Source: Marinimicrobium sp. C6131 (lineage in GTDB: Bacteria > Pseudomonadota > Gammaproteobacteria > Pseudomonadales > Cellvibrionaceae). Taken from it: a DNA stretch of 64,000 nucleotides. The notes beneath the pieces were generated by a model. The model was not told the DNA's origin and did no database searches. It saw only the letters and a program-made list of their open reading frames with translations. The stretch covers positions 3,162,001 through 3,226,000 of the forward strand of contig NZ_CP110629.1 in NCBI RefSeq assembly GCF_026153455.1. The letters are read 5' to 3'. A program made the translations under genes and the position numbers. Shown here piece after piece: positions 55,257 to 64,000 of this stretch; position 1 is the first letter of the stretch; each line of letters opens with the position of its first letter.

Positions 55257-56711
55257 CTAGGAGGGTCGCACGTGGCGCCCCAACACACGCTGGCCTTCGC
55301 GCCTCACCTCGTCCCGGCTTCGCCAGCTCCACAGACGCTCCCGGGCGGACCGGGCCGCCTGGGTCACGTCCAGAATCGGTTCCGGGTAGGACAGATCGAA
55401 CATCAAGCGCTCCATCGGTGCCCGCTCCCAGGGACGATGAAGCAACGGCACCGGCAACTCGGCCAACTCCGGCAACCATCGACGGATGAAGACGCCCTCG
55501 GCATCCTGCTCCTCCGACTGGCGGACCGGGTTGTAGATGCGGATGGTGTTGATGCCCGTCACCCCGGCCTGCATCTGGAATTGGGGATAGTGGATGCCCG
55601 GTTCAAAGTCCAGAAACAGACGGGCGAGGTGAGTCACGCCCCGGCGCCAATCGATGTTCAAGTGGTGACACAGCACGCTGACCAGCATGGCACGCATGCG
55701 GAAATTGATATAGCCGGTCTGGTGCAGACAACGCATGCAGGCATCCACCAATGGGATGCCCGTCTGGCCCTCGCACCAGGCTTGAAGGTCGTCGTCGACC
55801 CGATCGTCGGTCCGGTAGGGAAAGGCCTCGTAGGCCCGGTTGACCGGCCGGTGTTCCATGGCGCACTCACTTTCGAACTTCTGGATGAAGTGGCAGTGCC
55901 AGTGCAATCGGGAGCTGAACGCGGTCAGGGGGTAGCGCCATCCCGGCGCCTGCCGGCGCTCCAGCGTGGCCTGATATACCTGGCGCAGGCTGAGATTCCC
56001 CCAGGCGAGGTAGGGCGAGAGCCGGGAACAGTGCTCACGGCTGGCGGAGGGGCTGGAAATCGCCCGACGGTAATCCCGCCCCCGATGCTCTAGAAAACTC
56101 GCCAGGGTCTGGCGGGCGGTCCGAATGCCGCCGCGCTGAAAGGCCGGATTCTCCCGGCACCACGACTCGGGCGCGGTACCTGAACCCAGATCCTCCGGCA
56201 AAACGACCCACCGGATGCGTTCCAGCTCGGGATCCTGCGGGGGGGCGCGCATCGTCCGAGACCAGTCTCGATCCCAACGGCGGCGATCGGGCAAGCCGCG
56301 CTGAACGGCGCCCGTCGGGAATTCCCGCCAGGGCACAGCGCGCGCCCGACACCAATCCGCAACCGCCCTATCCCGTTCAAAGGTCACCGCCAGACCGGTT
56401 TCTTCATGGCTGAACAGGCCCGCCACCGGTCGGGTTCGATACAACGCCTCCAACAGTGCGGTTACCGATCCCCAGAGCCGAACAACTTTGCCACCCAGGG
56501 GCGCCAGCACCCGATCCATGTCGTCCAGGGATTGCCAGATAAACCGCCAATGACGCTCGTCATAGTGGGGGTCTTCAAGCAGTTCGGGTTCAAAACAGTA
56601 GATCAGCAACAGGGGTTCCGGTCGGGTCGCGGCGTCGGCAAGCGGGGCGTGATCGGTCAGGCGCAGGTCGCGCTTCAACCACACCAGATTAATCGGGCTA
56701 TGTTGGCTCAC
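55257..56711 (-). CDS. cryptochrome/photolyase family protein
   Basis: The 484-residue product has the N-terminal photolyase domain (VWLKRDLRLTDHAPLADA) and the FAD domain (SRLSPYLAWGNLSLRQVYQ, RLHWHCHFIQKFE, GIPLVDACMRCLHQTGYINFRMRAM, FLDFEPGIHYPQFQMQAG, NTIRIYNPVRQSEEQD). The latter fits the group related to FAD-binding cryptochrome-like and (6-4)/CPD photolyases. The start is GTG. It follows the CRY-DASH gene by 9 bp, so the two light-driven flavoproteins are one operon. Which lesion or signal it handles cannot be told. Confidence 0.92.
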   Translation of the reverse strand: MSQHSPINLVWLKRDLRLTDHAPLADAATRPEPLLLIYCFEPELLEDPHYDERHWRFIWQSLDDMDRVLAPLGGKVVRLWGSVTALLEALYRTRPVAGLFSHEETGLAVTFERDRAVADWCRARAVPWREFPTGAVQRGLPDRRRWDRDWSRTMRAPPQDPELERIRWVVLPEDLGSGTAPESWCRENPAFQRGGIRTARQTLASFLEHRGRDYRRAISSPSASREHCSRLSPYLAWGNLSLRQVYQATLERRQAPGWRYPLTAFSSRLHWHCHFIQKFESECAMEHRPVNRAYEAFPYRTDDRVDDDLQAWCEGQTGIPLVDACMRCLHQTGYINFRMRAMLVSVLCHHLNIDWRRGVTHLARLFLDFEPGIHYPQFQMQAGVTGINTIRIYNPVRQSEEQDAEGVFIRRWLPELAELPVPLLHRPWERAPMERLMFDLSYPEPILDVTQAARSARERLWSWRSRDEVRREGQRVLGRHVRPS

Positions 56712-56720
56712 AGGCTCGGC

Positions 56721-58049
56721 TCACGAATGGGCAATAGGCCAGTCGGCGGCATCCACCGAATCGAGCGGGGTCAGCTCGCGGTTGTCGCCCCATCGGCGCA
56801 CGTATTCACCGTCGGGGTCGAACTGGGCGGCCTGTTTCTCCAGATTGAAGTGCCGACCACCGCGGGGGTCGGCGCCCACCCCGGCAATGTATTGCCAATT
56901 GCCCCAGTTGCTGCCGACCTCGTAATCAATCAACTGCTGTTCAAACCAGGCGGCGCCATAGCGCCAATCCACCTGCAGCTCGTTGACCAGGGCACTGGCG
57001 ACAATCTGGCGGGCCCGATTGGACAGATAGCCGGTGCGGTTCAACTGGTTCATGGCGGCATTCACCAGCGGGTAGGGCGTGGCGCCCTCACACCATTTGC
57101 GAAACCGCTCGGGATAAAAGCTGGTATTGAGCGAGCGCCTCGGCCGGCCGCCAAACCGATAGAGATCCGCGCCATAGGCGCGGGCCATCCACTGAAAGTA
57201 TTCCCGCCACAACAGTTCGAACCGAATCCACTCGGTGGATTCATTCGCCCCATAGTGCCGCTCGTAGTTCGCCAGCGCGGTATTGATCTGTCGCGGCGAC
57301 TGGCAGCCTCGGGCCAGCCAGGGGGAGAACTTGGTGGAGGAGGCCCAGTCGTCCAGCGCATTGCGGGTGTGTTTGTAGTGGGCCGGCGCGTCGCTGTCAA
57401 AGTAGCGAATCCGGTGCATCCGGGCGGCGTCTTCGCCGCCGCGAAAGGGGCAGCCATTGCGCTCGGGCGGAACCGGTAACTTGCGGCCCTCCGCCGGGCT
57501 CGGCGGCAGGTTCGCGACGAAACCGTCCGATTCGGGAATGGAGCATTGTTCAACGCGCCGGCGAAACTGCGAGAAGGTTGTCGGCAGATCCGTCAGGCTA
57601 AATCCCAATTGCTCCGCATTGAACAGGGTCTGATTCTGAATATCGACGAACGTCAGTTGCGGATAGTGGTCGCGCAGCCACTGCCAGTCACGCCGCTCGT
57701 AATAGCCCGGGTGATCACTGTGATAGCAGTGGGTGATGCTGTAGCGGGAAATCAATGCCGGTACGATGTCCAGCGGACGCGCCCAGATGACGTTCAGATG
57801 CTGGCCCAGGCTGCGCAGACTGGTGTCCAGAGCTCGCAAGGCTTCCAGTAAAAACCGTTCCCGATGGATGCCCAACGGCCGGGTCAGCGCCAGAGAACCT
57901 GGCCGGAACCAGGCGGAGTCCACCACATACAGGCAGATCAACTGATCCACTTCCGCTGCGGCGCGGGTCAACCCCGGCTGATCCGATACCCGCAAATCAT
58001 CTCCGAACCAGTACAATCCGATGCGCCGCACGGCAGCCTCTCCCGACAT
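56721..58049 (-). CDS. DASH-type cryptochrome / photolyase
   Basis: The 442-residue product begins IGLYWFGDDLRVSDQPGL and ends with the DASH signature DYEVGSNWGNWQYIAGVG, DPRGGRHFN and YVRRWG. It also has STKFSPWLARGCQSPRQI, ELLWREYFQWM and RTGYLSNRARQIVASAL. CRY-DASH proteins repair cyclobutane dimers mainly in single-stranded DNA. A strong AGGAGTGA site precedes the ATG. It is followed by a second photolyase-family gene. Confidence 0.95.
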   Translation of the reverse strand: MSGEAAVRRIGLYWFGDDLRVSDQPGLTRAAAEVDQLICLYVVDSAWFRPGSLALTRPLGIHRERFLLEALRALDTSLRSLGQHLNVIWARPLDIVPALISRYSITHCYHSDHPGYYERRDWQWLRDHYPQLTFVDIQNQTLFNAEQLGFSLTDLPTTFSQFRRRVEQCSIPESDGFVANLPPSPAEGRKLPVPPERNGCPFRGGEDAARMHRIRYFDSDAPAHYKHTRNALDDWASSTKFSPWLARGCQSPRQINTALANYERHYGANESTEWIRFELLWREYFQWMARAYGADLYRFGGRPRRSLNTSFYPERFRKWCEGATPYPLVNAAMNQLNRTGYLSNRARQIVASALVNELQVDWRYGAAWFEQQLIDYEVGSNWGNWQYIAGVGADPRGGRHFNLEKQAAQFDPDGEYVRRWGDNRELTPLDSVDAADWPIAHS

Positions 58050-58091
58050 TCACTCCTGGAGGATTGGGTACGGGAGTGGACCGGAGTCAGA

Positions 58092-59057
58092 TCATTCGGG
58101 GGACGGCGCAATCACCACCTGGTTACGGCCCTCCCGCTTGGCGGCATACAGGGCCTGATCGGCCGCCCCGAGCCACTGGTCGGCGTCCTGGTAGGCAAGA
58201 CTCCAGGGCGCTATACCCAGGCTGGCGGTGACCCGGATGGTTTGGTCCAGGCATTTGAGCGGCTGCTGCTCGATCACTGAGCGTATCCGCTCAGCAAAGC
58301 ACTCGGCCCCCTCGAGGTCGGTTTCGGGGAGGATAATGGCAAACTCTTCTCCCCCGTAACGACCGGCAATGTCCGGCTGGCGCAAGTTGAACTTGATCAG
58401 ACTGGTCACCTGCCGGAGCACCTCGTCTCCCACGAGATGACCGTAAGTGTCGTTGATCGGTTTGAAGTGGTCGATGTCCAGCATGACCAGAGCCGCTTCG
58501 GAACCGTAGCGGAAATGCCGCTCAAACTCGGTCTGCAGGAACGACTCCCAGGTACTGCGGTTCAGTAACCCGGTGAGTCCATCCGTCTGGCTGAGTCGCC
58601 TGAGCTGGGCGTTGCTTTTTTCCAGTTGACGTCGGCTGCTCGCCATATCGGTCACGTCATACACCAGCAGACAGACCCCTTCGACCGCGCCGCGCTGATC
58701 GGTCAGCGGGAAGAAGGTGATGTTCTGGAACATGTAGGCTTCGGTGCCGGTAATCGGGCGGCGATTGCGGAACCGGAACAGATAGGGTCGCTGCTCCCAG
58801 ACGCTGAAGGTTCGGGTGTTCAGCAGGCGGACCGTGTGCAGCTTGCGCTCCAGCCACTCCCGGGGCAGGTCCGGAAACAGCTGAAACAGATCCGCGCCCT
58901 GGGCCTCGTCGGCGCGGATACCGCTGTGGTTTTCCATAAAACCGTTCCAGGAGCGCACCCGGTTGTCGCCGTCGAGCACCACGATTCCCACCTCGATGGT
59001 CTGCAACAGATCCATCAGCCAGTGCACATCGCTCAGGGTAAACTCGGTGCGGTTCAC
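58092..59057 (-). CDS. PAS-GGDEF diguanylate cyclase
   Basis: The 321-residue soluble protein has a PAS domain (LMDLLQTIEVGIVVLDGDNRV to about residue 135) and a GGDEF domain with an intact GRYGGEEFAIIL, preceded by DGLTGLLNRSTWE and DIDHFKPINDTYGH. An RxxD inhibitory site was not identified. The GTG start overlaps the stop of the upstream REC-CheC-like gene (GTGA), so the two are coupled, which suggests that the phosphorylation-linked partner controls cyclic-di-GMP synthesis. Confidence 0.93.
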   Translation of the reverse strand: MNRTEFTLSDVHWLMDLLQTIEVGIVVLDGDNRVRSWNGFMENHSGIRADEAQGADLFQLFPDLPREWLERKLHTVRLLNTRTFSVWEQRPYLFRFRNRRPITGTEAYMFQNITFFPLTDQRGAVEGVCLLVYDVTDMASSRRQLEKSNAQLRRLSQTDGLTGLLNRSTWESFLQTEFERHFRYGSEAALVMLDIDHFKPINDTYGHLVGDEVLRQVTSLIKFNLRQPDIAGRYGGEEFAIILPETDLEGAECFAERIRSVIEQQPLKCLDQTIRVTASLGIAPWSLAYQDADQWLGAADQALYAAKREGRNQVVIAPSPE

Positions 59058-60076
59058 GAAGCGCCCTCCGGATCGGGCCGCAGGTAATCCAGTGTTTCCT
59101 GCAGCCGGGGAATCGAATCCTCGGTAAACAGTAGCAACAGATTGCCCAGAATATTGTGGTTTTCCACCGCAAAGGACACTTCGATGCTCAGCATCTGCTC
59201 CCAGAGGTGGCTATTGTGGTGCAGCAGATCGTCCATGGTGACGTGGGTGCCAAGCACCACCGGCGGCGTGATTCTCGGCGACAGGTGCAACTGCTCCCCC
59301 AGGCCTTTCAGGAAGGCGCCCGCCAGAATGCCGGACAGGTCCATCAGGACTTCGAGCTCTTTGTGGGACGCGTTGTCGTCCTGATAACCGAGCAGGGCAC
59401 TCATGTCCTCCACGCTGCTATCACTGAACAAGAGCAGCGCTTCCCCGCCCAGGCCTCCGCCCACGAATCCCTGACTGACGCCAGACCACTTGTGGTGGCT
59501 GCTGCCAGCGGTCAGCGCCATATTGAGCTCACTGGCCGCGAGCATGCTGACTTTTGGCACCGACAGCTCCACAAACACCCCCAGCAAGCGGGCCAGCAAG
59601 TCACCGGCCTGGCCCATGGCGATATTGGCCTGTTCCTGCAACACATCATGCCAGGTGGTACTGCGATCGGGGCTTTCCGGGTGCACCGCCAAGCGGCGAT
59701 CCTCAGAGGGATCGTAGAGCCCGAACTCCACCAGAACCGCTTGCAGTTGCACCGGATCCATAGGCTTGCGGATCATCTGAACGGCGCCGAGATCCCGCAC
59801 GCGCTGTTCCGCCTCCGGCTGAATATCCCCCGAGACGACGATCACCAGCGTCGGCCAATCACGGGCCCGAATTTCCCGCAGCACGGCGTATCCGTCCAGC
59901 ACTGGCATGTTCAGATCGAGAAACAGGATGTGGCCCCGATCGGCCTCGAGGTAGCGTAGACACTCCTCGCCATCACAGGCAAAGCTGACCAGTACATCCC
60001 AGTCGGGAGGCAGGGCGCGGAGCATTTGCTTGCGAGCGACCAGGGAGTCATCACAAATCAGTAGCGGGGTGGTCAT
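59054..60076 (-). CDS. response regulator fused to a CheC/CheX-like domain
   Basis: The 340-residue product has a receiver domain (LLICDDSLVARKQML, phospho-Asp in ILFLDLNMPVLDG, VIVVSGDIQPEAEQ, MIRKPMDP) followed by a CheC-like domain of about 200 residues (VLQEQANIAMGQAGDLLARLL, EVLMDLSGILAGAFLKGL). CheC/CheX proteins dephosphorylate receivers, so it may regulate its own phosphorylation. Its stop overlaps the GGDEF gene. It is convergent with neither neighbour; the haem-binding lipoprotein gene lies downstream, on the same strand but transcribed before it. Confidence 0.82.
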   Translation of the reverse strand: MTTPLLICDDSLVARKQMLRALPPDWDVLVSFACDGEECLRYLEADRGHILFLDLNMPVLDGYAVLREIRARDWPTLVIVVSGDIQPEAEQRVRDLGAVQMIRKPMDPVQLQAVLVEFGLYDPSEDRRLAVHPESPDRSTTWHDVLQEQANIAMGQAGDLLARLLGVFVELSVPKVSMLAASELNMALTAGSSHHKWSGVSQGFVGGGLGGEALLLFSDSSVEDMSALLGYQDDNASHKELEVLMDLSGILAGAFLKGLGEQLHLSPRITPPVVLGTHVTMDDLLHHNSHLWEQMLSIEVSFAVENHNILGNLLLLFTEDSIPRLQETLDYLRPDPEGAS

Positions 60077-60152
60077 AGGGACCTTGTTGTCGTTAAAAAA
60101 GACCTATGACCGGAGTATATCAGTTGAAGAGAGGCACCACAGGGGTGCCGAT

Positions 60153-60181
60153 GGCGGAGGCGAGCTGAAGGCGCCTCCGCC
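60153..60181. terminator. hairpin after the large haem-binding lipoprotein gene
   Basis: Arms GGCGGAGGCG (60153-60162) and CGCCTCCGCC (60172-60181) pair perfectly. It lies 15 bp after the stop of the large lipoprotein gene on its downstream side. A second small palindrome, GGCACC and GGTGCC (60133-60149), follows. Together they may end that transcript before the REC-CheC-like gene. Confidence 0.55.
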
Positions 60182-60196
60182 AAAAACGCCTCAGGG

Positions 60197-63100
60197 TCAG
60201 TGCCCCTCGGCTTCCTCTTCGGTGGGCAGGGTCACCAGGTAGGCGACGATATCGCGCAACTGGCTGCGATTGAGCAGTTGCCCCATGGGCGGCATACCCG
60301 AGCCGGAGTACTCGGTGGACACCACCTCGGCCTTGGCCACCTCAATGCGCTCCTCGCCATCGACAATGGTCATACTGTCCTGACTCTCGGCCTCAAAGAA
60401 ACCGCTGACCTTCTGACCATTGTCCAGCGTAACCGACACCCGACCGTGGCCGGCGGGAACCCGGGCGCCCGGGTCCACCAGCGCCTCCAGCAACTGTCGA
60501 CGAGTCAGTTGATCACCGATCGTCGTCAGGTCCGGGCCGACACGGGCACCGCGATGGCCGACCATATGGCAACGAATACACTGGGCACTGTTGCTGTAGC
60601 GAAACAGATTCATACCCGCGTTCGGGTCGCCGCCCTCCAGGGCTTCCCGATACACCTCGAGGGGTTTATTGCGGTTCTTGCTCGCCTCGTAGGCTTCCAG
60701 CTCGGCGATCAGGGTCTCGTTGCCGGTGGCCTGAGCCGCCTCGATCACATCCAGTTGCACGGCGGCGGGCAGCTCACCCGTGCGCAGGGCCGCCAGAGAT
60801 TCCCCCAGTAACTTGTGGGCACTGGCATGATCGACATTCGCCAAGGAGCGGTAAGCGGCCTGTTGCTCGGACAGGGAGCCGTTATTCAACAATACCCGGT
60901 GCAGCTCAACCACCTCCTCTGTCGGAAGATCCAGCCTGGGCAGCAATGCCAGCGCAGCCATGCGCACATCGGTATCGGCGTCGTTGGTGGCGGTCAGAGC
61001 CGCCTGGCCCATATCCGGGTAGTCCAGAGTGAACAGCGCTTCCAGAGCCGCGGCGCGAACCATCGGGCTGGCGTCGTCTTTCAGCGTTGCCGCCAGGGCG
61101 TCGCTGGCGCCCTCGATGCCGAGCACGGCCAGCGCACTGGCCGTGGCCGCACGCACCTCCGGGCTGCCATCTTGCAGCAACTCGCTCGACAGGGCCATCA
61201 GGGGCTCGCTGGCCTGCTCGCTCGGGTGAGATACCACTCCGCGATGGCGCCCCGTCACCCGATCAAAGGCCGAGCTCTCCGGCCAGACCGACAGGGTGTG
61301 GAGGGCCTCGGCGCGCAGGACCCCGTCGATGTCGTCGCGTTGGGCGAAGCCCAGCAGGCGCTCCACCGAGGCGTCGCCACCCACATAGAGGTTGGCGTTG
61401 ATCAGGCGGCGCAGCAGAGGCTCATTGGTAAATTCCGTGGTTGCCAGCAGCTCGGCCAAGGCCGGCAGCGCTTCATCCACGTAGTGGTCATCGCTGATGC
61501 CGCGGGCGGCGTTGGTCACTACAAACTCACTGGTATCATCCAGGAAGCGGGCCAGTTCCGGGCTCTGCAGGCGTTTCAGCGCCACCACGGCGGCAATGCG
61601 CACCGCTTCGGAGGCGTGAGTCTCCAGGTTGCCCAGCGTCTCGGCATCGCCCATGCGAGCCAGGGCAATCGCCCCCGCCTGACGCAGGTAGACGTCTTCA
61701 TCGTCGTTCGCTTCCAGCATGGCAATCACCGCCGACTGATCCTCGGGGTTGCCGATGCGACCCAGCGCCTGGGCGGCGAAAAACCGCACCCGGGCACTGT
61801 CATCGGCCAGCAGGGGCGCCAGGTCCGGGCGGGCATCGGCAAAGGCCACATCTCCCAACACCTTGGCCACCTGGGCACGAATTTCGGGATCTGTATCGCC
61901 CAGCAGAGGCAGCAGCACGGCCGCACGGCTCTGATCCTGACGGGTGAGCTGGCCAATGCCCCAGAGAGCGTGAATGCGGGCCAGTTGATGGTCGCTGTTT
62001 TGCGCGACCTCCAGCAGGCTGGCCTGATCTTCACGGGCCGCCAGCGTCAATTGGGCACGCTGACGCACACGCATATCGGGGTGGCTCAGGTGCTCTACCA
62101 GCTCATCGGCGCCCAGTTCGGCGAAGTTCGCTTCCAGAAGTGCCTGAGTATTGTCCCGCTGAGCCTGATCGACGCCTTCGGTGACATCCATTTTCCAGAT
62201 ACGGCCCTTGCCGTTGAGGCCCCAGCCTTCGATCCAGTCGCTCATGAACAGGGAGCCATCCGGGCCAAAGTCCAGGCCGGTGGCCTGTACGCCGCGGAAG
62301 ATGTTCTGGTCTGACGCCAGCTCGAACGAGGCGCCTTTGGGCTCCAGGGTAAAGGCGTTGATGCCGGAGCGGGCCGCCGAGCCGACAAACTCCACCACGA
62401 AGAAGTGGTTGTTCCAGCGCTCGCTCAACGCCGTGCCCGGGTTGTACACCATGCCGGTGGGGCCGGCGTGATAGGGGGCAATAGGGGGCAGAATGTGGGC
62501 GGACTGGTCTTCAAAGCGGGGTTTGAAGTAATCCTCGTCCATCCACACCTTGTAGGTGTTGTTTTTCGGGTCCTTGTATTTGCCCAACTGCCAGTTGGTG
62601 CGCCAACCGGTGTCGGAGCCATCGATCAGGTAAACCACCCGCTCGTACTCGCCATCGTGGTCGCCGTCGTTATCGACGGTGATCAGGTTGCCATATTGGT
62701 CGAAGGTGAATTCGTGGGTATTGCGCACACCGTGGGCAAACACCTCAAAATTGCTGCCATCGGGCTCGCTGCGGACGACCACCCCCTGGTTGGGGTAGGC
62801 ATACTCGTTGCCATCAACGTCGGTGATATTGGCACCAATGTCGCCGATTCCGTAATAAATACGGCCATCCGGTCCCAGAGTGACGCCGGACATCCCGTGA
62901 CCGCTGAAACCCACGTGCACGGCGAAACCATCGGAAATGGCCTGCTTGGTATCGGCTCTCAGATCGCCGTCGGTGTCTTTGACCCGCCAGGCATTGGGAG
63001 CGACCCCCAGAAACAGTTCATCCAGCTCATTATGGTAATAAATGCCACCGAGCACGTCGGTCACTTCGCTGTGGAAGTCCTTCAGGAAGCGCCGGCTTTC

Positions 63101-63685
63101 ATTGGCCCGGCCGTCACCGCTGGTGTCCTGCAGGAGAATGACTTCCTCTTTGACCACCGCCAGGTCGCGCCAGTCCCGGGAGCCGTCATTGTTGCGGTCG
63201 TCCAGCCAGGCATTCTGCCCGCTGTTTTCCGGGGCGAGCTCTTCTTTCAGAAACGCCCGCCGATCCTCGACGCTGGTCCAGGTCATGGAGGAATGTTCCC
63301 AGTCCGGATAGCGGCGGATATCAAACTCGGAGTTGTTGCTCCGGTTGGTCACCGCGGCCCACACCCGGCCCTGATAGTCCACGCTGATCGCCACCGGATC
63401 GGCCAGCAGCTTCTCGGACGCCCAGAGATCCACCGTCAAGCCATCAATCGGTTCAAGGTTCACCTGGCGCATCACCCGGTCGCGGGCGGAATCGGCTTCG
63501 GTATCACTCAGGGCAATCACCGCCGCATCGGTATCGCTGAGCGGAGCCACCGCTTCAGACTGGGCGGGCGCCTGACCTTGTTCCGGAGCCGGCGATGTGT
63601 TGTCATCCGGCGTACAGGCCACCAGCAACAGGGAGAGGGACGCCGCAACCAGCGGGCGACCCAAAAGGGGGTCTCGTTGTTTCAT
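60197..63685 (-). CDS. large haem-binding lipoprotein: PVC-type dehydrogenase-like beta-propeller, HEAT repeats and cytochrome c domain
   Basis: The 1,162-residue lipoprotein (lipobox VAC) has an N-terminal NHL/propeller region of the membrane-bound dehydrogenase group (VAISVDYQGRVWAAVTNR, VTLGPDGRIYYGIGDIG, GNLITVDNDGDHDGEYERV, GLDFGPDGSLFMSDW). It is followed by many HEAT repeats (VRQRAQLTLAAR, VRFFAAQALGRIG, VRAATASALAVLG, VRMAALALLPRL) and a C-terminal cytochrome c with CIRCH near residue 1040. Such PVC-type proteins are typical of Planctomycetes and also occur in marine bacteria; the substrate is unknown, possibly a sugar or alcohol. An ATG five codons upstream (63700) is also possible. 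Confidence 0.88.
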   Translation of the reverse strand: MKQRDPLLGRPLVAASLSLLLVACTPDDNTSPAPEQGQAPAQSEAVAPLSDTDAAVIALSDTEADSARDRVMRQVNLEPIDGLTVDLWASEKLLADPVAISVDYQGRVWAAVTNRSNNSEFDIRRYPDWEHSSMTWTSVEDRRAFLKEELAPENSGQNAWLDDRNNDGSRDWRDLAVVKEEVILLQDTSGDGRANESRRFLKDFHSEVTDVLGGIYYHNELDELFLGVAPNAWRVKDTDGDLRADTKQAISDGFAVHVGFSGHGMSGVTLGPDGRIYYGIGDIGANITDVDGNEYAYPNQGVVVRSEPDGSNFEVFAHGVRNTHEFTFDQYGNLITVDNDGDHDGEYERVVYLIDGSDTGWRTNWQLGKYKDPKNNTYKVWMDEDYFKPRFEDQSAHILPPIAPYHAGPTGMVYNPGTALSERWNNHFFVVEFVGSAARSGINAFTLEPKGASFELASDQNIFRGVQATGLDFGPDGSLFMSDWIEGWGLNGKGRIWKMDVTEGVDQAQRDNTQALLEANFAELGADELVEHLSHPDMRVRQRAQLTLAAREDQASLLEVAQNSDHQLARIHALWGIGQLTRQDQSRAAVLLPLLGDTDPEIRAQVAKVLGDVAFADARPDLAPLLADDSARVRFFAAQALGRIGNPEDQSAVIAMLEANDDEDVYLRQAGAIALARMGDAETLGNLETHASEAVRIAAVVALKRLQSPELARFLDDTSEFVVTNAARGISDDHYVDEALPALAELLATTEFTNEPLLRRLINANLYVGGDASVERLLGFAQRDDIDGVLRAEALHTLSVWPESSAFDRVTGRHRGVVSHPSEQASEPLMALSSELLQDGSPEVRAATASALAVLGIEGASDALAATLKDDASPMVRAAALEALFTLDYPDMGQAALTATNDADTDVRMAALALLPRLDLPTEEVVELHRVLLNNGSLSEQQAAYRSLANVDHASAHKLLGESLAALRTGELPAAVQLDVIEAAQATGNETLIAELEAYEASKNRNKPLEVYREALEGGDPNAGMNLFRYSNSAQCIRCHMVGHRGARVGPDLTTIGDQLTRRQLLEALVDPGARVPAGHGRVSVTLDNGQKVSGFFEAESQDSMTIVDGEERIEVAKAEVVSTEYSGSGMPPMGQLLNRSQLRDIVAYLVTLPTEEEAEGH

Positions 63686-63854
63686 TGCCTTCTCACACAT
63701 CTTTATGGTTTTGGATGATTCATGCAGCTTGGGGCGATCGGTTGGGAATGCCTGTTCAGAAGCCGCGTTTGCATAAGGTGGTATCGACCACGAGGGAGTA
63801 TAGGGGAGCGCCGGGAAGATTTATACGTCTTATCGGCTAAAAAATGTTTAAATG

Positions 63855-64000
63855 TTAAAACTCCCCGCGTCGCTTTGTGGCCGACACAAAAAACTCCCGG
63901 TTACCATCACCGCCGGTAATCGGGCTCGGAAACCAGGCATTGACGGTCAGCCCCAACGCCTCGCACTGGGCGCGAATTCGCTGCTCCACCTCGATATAGA
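63855..64000 (-). CDS. tlyA: 3' end of a TlyA-family rRNA 2'-O-methyltransferase (partial)
   Basis: Only the C-terminal 48 codons lie in the window. They read VEQRIRAQCEALGLTVNAWF, then SPITGGDGNREFFVSA and end KRRGEF, matching the conserved C-terminus of TlyA/haemolysin A-type methyltransferases (SPI-x-G-x-x-GNREF). TlyA methylates 16S and 23S rRNA in bacteria where it was studied. The start is beyond position 64000. The 155-bp gap to the large lipoprotein gene shows no other gene. Confidence 0.85.
   Translation of the reverse strand, partial: YIEVEQRIRAQCEALGLTVNAWFPSPITGGDGNREFFVSATKRRGEF

Overview
The window looks like about 64 kb of chromosome from a GC-rich marine or soil gammaproteobacterium, probably Cellvibrionales or a related Pseudomonadales lineage. 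This is inferred from gene order and family content: lptM-lysA-dapF-DUF484-xerC, hemC-hemD-hemX-hemY beside algZ-algR and argH, a class I adenylate cyclase (cyaA), and many cyclic-di-GMP genes. No tRNA, rRNA, CRISPR array or prophage was seen.

Layout. 1-5.2 kb is accessory: a NADAR-domain protein, a stray RHS fragment, a small secreted protein (candidate immunity factor), a 5'-truncated RHS protein ending in an HExxH toxin-like tip, and two overlapping lipoprotein genes with a perfect CRP-type palindrome upstream. 5.5-9.5 kb is the conserved lptM-lysA-dapF-DUF484-xerC run. 9.5-18 kb holds an alpha/beta hydrolase, a GMC dehydrogenase with its Tat-exported small subunit, and a hybrid histidine kinase overlapping cyaA. 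18-19.7 kb is an IS110/IS1111-type insertion sequence inserted into the 5' end of a DASS (SLC13) transporter gene that resumes at 19.7 kb. 21.4-25.7 kb is an ABC exporter operon (ATPase, two FtsX/MacB-type permeases, HlyD-type adaptor). 25.8-34.5 kb holds argH, algZ-algR and hemCDXY. 34.6-43.5 kb holds a RoxA/MauG-like di-haem cytochrome, a serine hydrolase, a GNAT-like protein, a CPBP membrane protein, an MHYT-PAS-GGDEF-EAL protein and a response regulator. 43.7-52.9 kb holds TfoX-N, YaaA, a DUF4265-like protein, an M48 lipoprotein protease, TRAP dctQM, a hot-dog thioesterase, cytochrome b561, YceI, a MipA/OmpV porin-like protein and a TRAP DctP. 52.9-64 kb holds uvrD, two cryptochrome/photolyase genes, a PAS-GGDEF cyclase with a REC-CheC-like protein, a giant haem-binding HEAT-repeat lipoprotein and the 3' end of a tlyA-like gene.

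The most interesting signal is the non-coding end of the insertion sequence (about 18,020-18,315). Read as RNA from the transposase strand, it folds into a 5' hairpin followed by two stem-loops with internal loops. The first loop carries two segments that pair with the two flanks of the actual insertion site, on opposite DNA strands and directly next to a shared AC dinucleotide. One side of the second loop matches the element's own end. This is the architecture of a bridge RNA (seekRNA), and because the target site is intact on both sides, the guide-target pairing can be read directly. Removing the element restores the transporter reading frame exactly.

Small palindromes, some with a GTAG-type edge (REP-like), lie between operons. 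Several operons use overlapping stop/start codons (lipoproteins, GMC pair, kinase-cyaA, hemCDXY, REC-CheC/GGDEF).
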